DNA from: Chryseobacterium sp. MA9
Lineage (GTDB): Bacteria; Bacteroidota; Bacteroidia; Flavobacteriales; Weeksellaceae
Direction of reading: 5' to 3'
Assembly: GCF_024399315.1 (NCBI RefSeq)
Contig: NZ_CP075170.1
Coordinates: 2,480,001 to 2,544,000 of the forward strand
DNA length: 64,000 bases
Made by a program: the position numbers and the translations under genes. Positions 60,610 to 64,000 of this stretch are shown one piece after another. Within the stretch, counting starts at the first letter, position 1; every line of letters begins with the position of its first letter. The notes below the pieces were generated by a model, which did no database searches, was not told the DNA's origin, and was given only the letters and a program-made list of their open reading frames with translations.

Positions 60610-61443
60610 GTGATAAATTTTTCTATACTTATAGCAAACTATAATAATGGAAAGTATTTTAAGGAATGCTATGAGTCATTAATCAGCCAAACCTATGGAA
60701 ATTGGGAGGTGATTATTGTTGACGACGCCTCTACAGATGATTCAGTAGAGATCATACAGTCTCTTATCCAGGATGATTCCCGCTTCAAACTCTATCATAA
60801 TGCAATGAATAAAGGTTGTGGCTTTACAAAAGCAGCCTGTATGAAATATGCTCAGGGAAACTTATGTGCGTATTTAGATCCTGATGATGCACTTTATCCG
60901 GAAGCACTGGAAAAAACAGCTCAGGAATTCGTTGACAGAGATGATCTTGCTGCCGTTTATTCCCAAATGATGCTATGTGATGAAAGCCTCACCCCTGAAA
61001 GAGTATATGCCGGTACCAAGCAGATTTACAATAACCGTCATTTTTTCAACTGCCCAATTCAGTTTGCTCACTTCTTTGTATTTAAAAAAGAAACTTACTT
61101 TAGAACAACAGGAATTAATCCTAATTTGAAAAGTGCAGTAGATCAGGATCTGTATTTAAAAATATTAGAACAGGGAGAAGCGAAATTCATCAGAGAACCT
61201 TTATATTTTTACAGGCTGCACTCCGATGGAATTTCCCAGAATAAAGCGAAGCAAAGCGCAAAAGAATCTTTTGCCAGAGTGATACATGATACAATGAAAA
61301 GACGGGGAATCAAAACCATCAACAATCAGACTGTTCCTGACGTTTTCACCAATTCGCAGGAAATTTATGACCTCCTTAGCTATCAGACTAAAAAAGTGCA
61401 CCGATTAATCAGTAAAATAAAAGTCACCTTAGATAATATATAA
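60610..61443 (+). CDS. family 2 glycosyltransferase (GTG start)
   Basis: 277 residues from GTG 60610 (reads MINFSILIANYNNGKYFKEC). A TTG start 20 codons upstream was rejected because the added residues are not part of the GT-A fold. GT2 motifs: SILIANYNNG, VIIVDDASTDDSVEI, the metal-binding AYLDPDDALYPEALEKTAQE (DxD) and AVDQDLYLKILEQGEAKFI. It transfers a sugar from a nucleotide sugar to a surface glycan, probably LPS or exopolysaccharide; acceptor unknown. No other glycan gene adjoins it, which is unusual for such genes. Confidence 0.88.
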   Translation: MINFSILIANYNNGKYFKECYESLISQTYGNWEVIIVDDASTDDSVEIIQSLIQDDSRFKLYHNAMNKGCGFTKAACMKYAQGNLCAYLDPDDALYPEALEKTAQEFVDRDDLAAVYSQMMLCDESLTPERVYAGTKQIYNNRHFFNCPIQFAHFFVFKKETYFRTTGINPNLKSAVDQDLYLKILEQGEAKFIREPLYFYRLHSDGISQNKAKQSAKESFARVIHDTMKRRGIKTINNQTVPDVFTNSQEIYDLLSYQTKKVHRLISKIKVTLDNI

Positions 61444-61450
61444 AAACAAA

Positions 61451-61475
61451 AGACTCTTCGTTTCGAGGAGTCTAT
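61451..61475. terminator. terminator after the glycosyltransferase
   Basis: Stem AGACTCTTCG / CGAGGAGTCT (one G-T pair) with a TTT loop, followed by ATTTG; the T run is weak. Confidence 0.75.
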
Positions 61476-61909
61476 TTGATAAAATATGGAATGAAAATGT
61501 TCTTATACCCAAAGATACCATCTCCCTTCCAATTATTATATGAGCAGAATCATAGAGCTTTGATAAAACTGAACAAATAGAAATGGCCTCCTAGTGGAGG
61601 CCTAAAAAACACAAATGATGAAAAAAATCTATTTGGAAAAATCCAAACAGAATATCTTAGAATCATTCAATGCAATTGTTATTACTACATTCCTTTTAGC
61701 AGAAAAATATAATACAACATAAAACAGAGAAGGAATACTTTCTATAAGAATCAAATCCTGAAGATGAAATAAATTTATATAATTACAGCAACTCGTTAGT
61801 TTTTGTTCAATATAAACAAAATAAAAAATGCAAATAATTATTTAATGATTAAAAAAAACTCATCTTCGTAAAGGGTAAATTTAGTTAAATATTTTTTTGC
61901 TCACAATAC
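61476..61909. other. AT-rich intergenic region with orphan hairpin 3
   Basis: About 430 bases. The perfect hairpin GGCCTCC-TAGT-GGAGGCC (61585-61602) is followed by TAAAAAACACAAATGATGAA, nearly the same as at 60229. The ATG at 61615 opens 35 codons starting MMKKIYLEKSKQNILESF, then stops. No larger gene is visible on either strand. Confidence 0.6.
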
Positions 61910-62350
61910 CTACTCCTCCCAAATGATTGGAATATACACTGTAATATATCCATCAGAATCTACCTGTGCGTCTGAAACCGTAGCAACTACCGTTCCATAA
62001 CCTACCCAGCCACCTTGTCCCTGCATAGCAGAAAAAGTATAAGTTCCTGCCGGAAGACCGTCATAATATTGTGGTACCGACTGAAATCCACCACTGTAAT
62101 AGGTATCATACACTTCTCCAGTAACCATGTTTTCAGCAAGAAAACTTCCTACATCATAATTTCCGGAAAGAATTTTTGCTCCATTTTTTGAAAGAAGACC
62201 ATAACGGATCTTATAAGTCTGAGTCTGTGGTGTGGTATCAGCTATTTCTGAACGCTTTTTGCTATTCTCTACTATTTCGTTAGGAGAAAAGGATGTTACA
62301 ACAGCCAGCAGTCCGATACATGCTGATACTGTAAAAATTGATTTTTTCAT
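61910..62350 (-). CDS. hypothetical secreted protein
   Basis: 146 residues from ATG 62350 (MKKSIFTVSACIGLLAVVTS, signal peptide). Eight further upstream codons are open but lack the signal start. The mature part is all-beta in character, with QTYKIRYGLLSKNGAKILSG and TYYSGGFQSVPQYYDGLP, then GTYTFSAMQGQGGWVGYG and VYIPIIWEE at the end, suggesting an Ig-like or carboxypeptidase-regulatory-like fold. No family identified. Alone on its strand. Confidence 0.7.
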   Translation of the reverse strand: MKKSIFTVSACIGLLAVVTSFSPNEIVENSKKRSEIADTTPQTQTYKIRYGLLSKNGAKILSGNYDVGSFLAENMVTGEVYDTYYSGGFQSVPQYYDGLPAGTYTFSAMQGQGGWVGYGTVVATVSDAQVDSDGYITVYIPIIWEE

Positions 62351-62695
62351 ATTAAAAAGTAATTTGGTACTCAAAAGTAACTAACTTATATGAATTGAGT
62401 AACAACTATCAATGAATTAAAATTTACAAATACAAATTCCGGAACAACCTGAAATTCTAATGATAAATTTACTTAAAGAATCAATTTTCCTTTTCTGAAG
62501 AATTTTTTAACATAAAATCAAATTTCAATACTAAGCGCATAAAATCCCCATCAATAATACAAAAGTGAGCAGTATTTAAAATTAATTCACTTTTCCGGCA
62601 TCAATTTTAACACTTATTAACTAAATTTTGGCTTCATAATTGAAAATATAATTACATCAAAGTCGTTTTGGCTTTACCTTATTAAAATTTGAATT
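62351..62695. other. intergenic region between divergent secreted-protein and lipoprotein genes
   Basis: 345 bases containing the promoters of both flanking genes. The only motif noted is TAAAATTTG (62683-62691), close to a -7 element but one base too long, just before the ATG at 62696. No ORF, repeat or hairpin of note. Confidence 0.5.
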
Positions 62696-63250
62696 ATGAG
62701 AAAGATAGTATTAGCAGGTTTTTTATCCGTCCTTTTGATGACGGCCTGCAAGAAAGATGACAGAACTGCAGAGAAGTCACTGGAAGTACAGAAACTTGAA
62801 TTTCAGGCCAGACAACTTGAAATAGAAAAACAAAAGCTCGCTATTGAAAAAGAAAAACTGGTCTATGAAGCTCAGAAAAAAGCAGACAGTATATCTGAAA
62901 CCAAAAAAGCAAGAGCTGCTGCTGAAAATAATTCAAGACCACAAGTAATTAGAGAAACACGAACAATATATAGAGACAGAAATTCAAATTCCGGTTCATC
63001 AGGAAGCAGCAACGGAAGTTATGCCAATAACGGAAGTGGAACTTCACAGGGGACTACTCAGAAAAAAGGATGGAGCAAAGCTGCTAAGGGAACCGTCATT
63101 GGTACTGTAGGTGGAGCCGCAGCCGGAGCCCTGATCGCTAAGAAAAACAGAGGACTAGGAGCTGTAATTGGTGGTGTTGTAGGTGGTGCTACAGGATATA
63201 CCATTGGGAGATCACAAGATAGAAAAGACGGAAGGGTACAACCCCGTTAA
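62696..63250 (+). CDS. lipoprotein with coiled coil and glycine zipper
   Basis: 184 residues. Signal and lipobox LLMTACKKDD (Cys about residue 18). Residues 25-75 are a charged heptad-like coiled coil (EVQKLEFQARQLEIEKQKLA and onward), followed by a Ser/Gly/Asn-rich linker (95-125) and a C-terminal glycine zipper, GTVIGTVGGAAAGALIAKKN and GAVIGGVVGGATGYTIGRSQ. Glycine-zipper domains associate with membranes. The protein may be a structural outer-membrane lipoprotein; the function is unknown. Ends at a terminator. Confidence 0.8.
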   Translation: MRKIVLAGFLSVLLMTACKKDDRTAEKSLEVQKLEFQARQLEIEKQKLAIEKEKLVYEAQKKADSISETKKARAAAENNSRPQVIRETRTIYRDRNSNSGSSGSSNGSYANNGSGTSQGTTQKKGWSKAAKGTVIGTVGGAAAGALIAKKNRGLGAVIGGVVGGATGYTIGRSQDRKDGRVQPR

Positions 63251-63272
63251 TAAATATTTTTACAATAAATAT

Positions 63273-63304
63273 AAAGATTGCTTATTTTTAAGCAATCTTT
63301 TTTT
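63273..63304 (+). terminator. terminator after the glycine-zipper lipoprotein
   Basis: A 12-bp perfect stem AAAGATTGCTTA / TAAGCAATCTTT with a 4-base loop and T run. The ATG of the next gene follows directly after the T run. Confidence 0.9.
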
Positions 63305-64000
63305 ATGCTATTGATTCTGTTCTCTTCAATTTTCATCATTCCTGTCTTAATGGGTTGGGGAAAAATCATTGAAAATGTATCAGGGATTTTATTTCAGGGA
63401 ATCTCAGGAAAAATTCTATCCGGAATTCTGGGAATAAGCCTGATATGGACACTTCTTTCTTTTTTTAGTCCTTTAAATATTTATGTAGAAGCAGCTTCGA
63501 TACTATTGGGATTATTCTTTTTCTTTAAAACCAGGATCTACCAGGAGTTCTATCAGTTTTCAAAGAAAGATTTTATATTATTGAGTGCTGCAACTCTTAT
63601 TATCATACTCGCGGGTTCTTATTATCCTTATATATTGGATCATTTCGGATATTACATCCCCACTCTTCAATGGCTTAAAGAATATGGACTGGTAAAGGGA
63701 ATTTCAAATGTAGATCTTACACTGGGGCAAATGTCTGTCTGGCATATTTTTCAGGCTGGGTTTTCCAATTTTTCTGATCCGTTTTTAAGAATCAATGCTG
63801 TATTACTGATTATTTACACCATTTATATCATCGAAAGAAAAAACTGGATACACCTTTGTTTCCTGCCGGTCTTATTATTGTTTTCACAGTCTCCAAGCCC
63901 GGATCTTCCTGTCATTATTTTTTCATTGATCATCTTAAATGAAATGATAGCAGGAAACAGAAATACAACTCTTCTTTTTGCCTTTTCAGTTTTTGTTTTT
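63305..64000 (+). CDS. polytopic membrane protein (LIC_10190-like), 5' part
   Basis: 232 codons are visible and the gene runs off the window. Starts MLLILFSSIFIIPVLMGWGK; at least six hydrophobic segments follow (for example KILSGILGISLIWTLLSFF and FILLSAATLIIILAGSYYPY). The HFGYYIPTLQWLKEYGLVKG segment resembles the periplasmic loop of glycan-polymerase/glycosyltransferase-C-like membrane proteins; I recognise the LIC_10190 family in outline. The start codon lies one base after the preceding terminator, so a later ATG (63347, MGWGKIIENV) is an alternative. Role probably in surface glycan assembly, inferred. Confidence 0.65.
   Translation, partial: MLLILFSSIFIIPVLMGWGKIIENVSGILFQGISGKILSGILGISLIWTLLSFFSPLNIYVEAASILLGLFFFFKTRIYQEFYQFSKKDFILLSAATLIIILAGSYYPYILDHFGYYIPTLQWLKEYGLVKGISNVDLTLGQMSVWHIFQAGFSNFSDPFLRINAVLLIIYTIYIIERKNWIHLCFLPVLLLFSQSPSPDLPVIIFSLIILNEMIAGNRNTTLLFAFSVFVF

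Noticed and set aside
1..64000. Search for CRISPR arrays, insertion sequences, phage genes and rRNA
   Set aside because: No regularly spaced repeats, transposase, integrase or structural phage genes and no rRNA sequence were recognised anywhere in the window.

Overview
The window looks like a chromosome segment of a Flavobacteriia member, most likely Chryseobacterium or a close Weeksellaceae relative. The evidence is AT-rich DNA, TAnnTTTG-type -7 promoter elements, few Shine-Dalgarno sequences, two proteins with type IX secretion C-terminal sorting domains plus a T9SS plug protein, the rpmB-rpmG-DUF4295-ftsY ribosomal block, flavastacin-like and thermolysin-like secreted peptidases, and many lipoproteins and TonB/OmpA-type envelope proteins. 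Genus is inferred from gene content; no marker gene was compared. I see no transposase, integrase, phage gene, plasmid origin, rRNA or CRISPR array.

Layout. 1-9 kb: end of proC, VanZ-like protein, lnt, a T9SS FG-GAP protein, rpmB-rpmG-DUF4295, a secreted RidA-like protein, ftsY, a GlsB-type membrane protein, sppA and folK. 9-13.5 kb: three tandem OmpA-like/TSP3 outer-membrane paralogues, the last two almost identical over their N-terminal two thirds. 13.5-31 kb: recQ, fmt, ribBA (degenerate GTP-cyclohydrolase half), a luciferase-like oxidoreductase, small hypotheticals, an astacin-type lipoprotein peptidase, a PIF1-like helicase, gamma-carbonic anhydrase, a double-Nfu_N NifU protein, an FMN reductase, hemH, a thermolysin-family T9SS peptidase, the T9SS plug protein and an MBL-fold hydrolase. 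31-37.6 kb: a trehalose-type locus (TonB receptor, cytoplasmic trehalase, MFS transporter, divergent AraC regulator) with a palindrome in the control region. 37.6-46 kb: DUF3892 protein, thioredoxin-like protein, then a TetR-regulated RND efflux operon whose control regions carry four copies of TAAC-N3-GTTA. 46-49.8 kb: miaA, yicC, gmk, nadA.

49.9-51.2 kb is the most unusual part: six small Cys-rich peptides with a shared N-terminal leader (MKNLKKLNR...GG or GA), one on the + strand and five on the - strand, with no processing or export gene beside them. Next to it lies a 33-codon threonine-rich leader peptide and attenuator-like hairpins controlling thrA-thrB-thrC, followed in the same direction by folB, a DUF4403 protein and an RDD membrane protein. 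58.6 kb holds tRNA-Cys(GCA). 58.8-64 kb is gene-poor and AT-rich: tiny and hypothetical proteins, a family 2 glycosyltransferase, a glycine-zipper lipoprotein, the start of a polytopic membrane protein, and three orphan hairpins each followed by a very short ORF.

Strong terminator hairpins close most convergent gene pairs. Several intergenic spaces carry related imperfect inverted repeats built from GGAAG/CTTCC words, which look like a dispersed repeat family of this genome.
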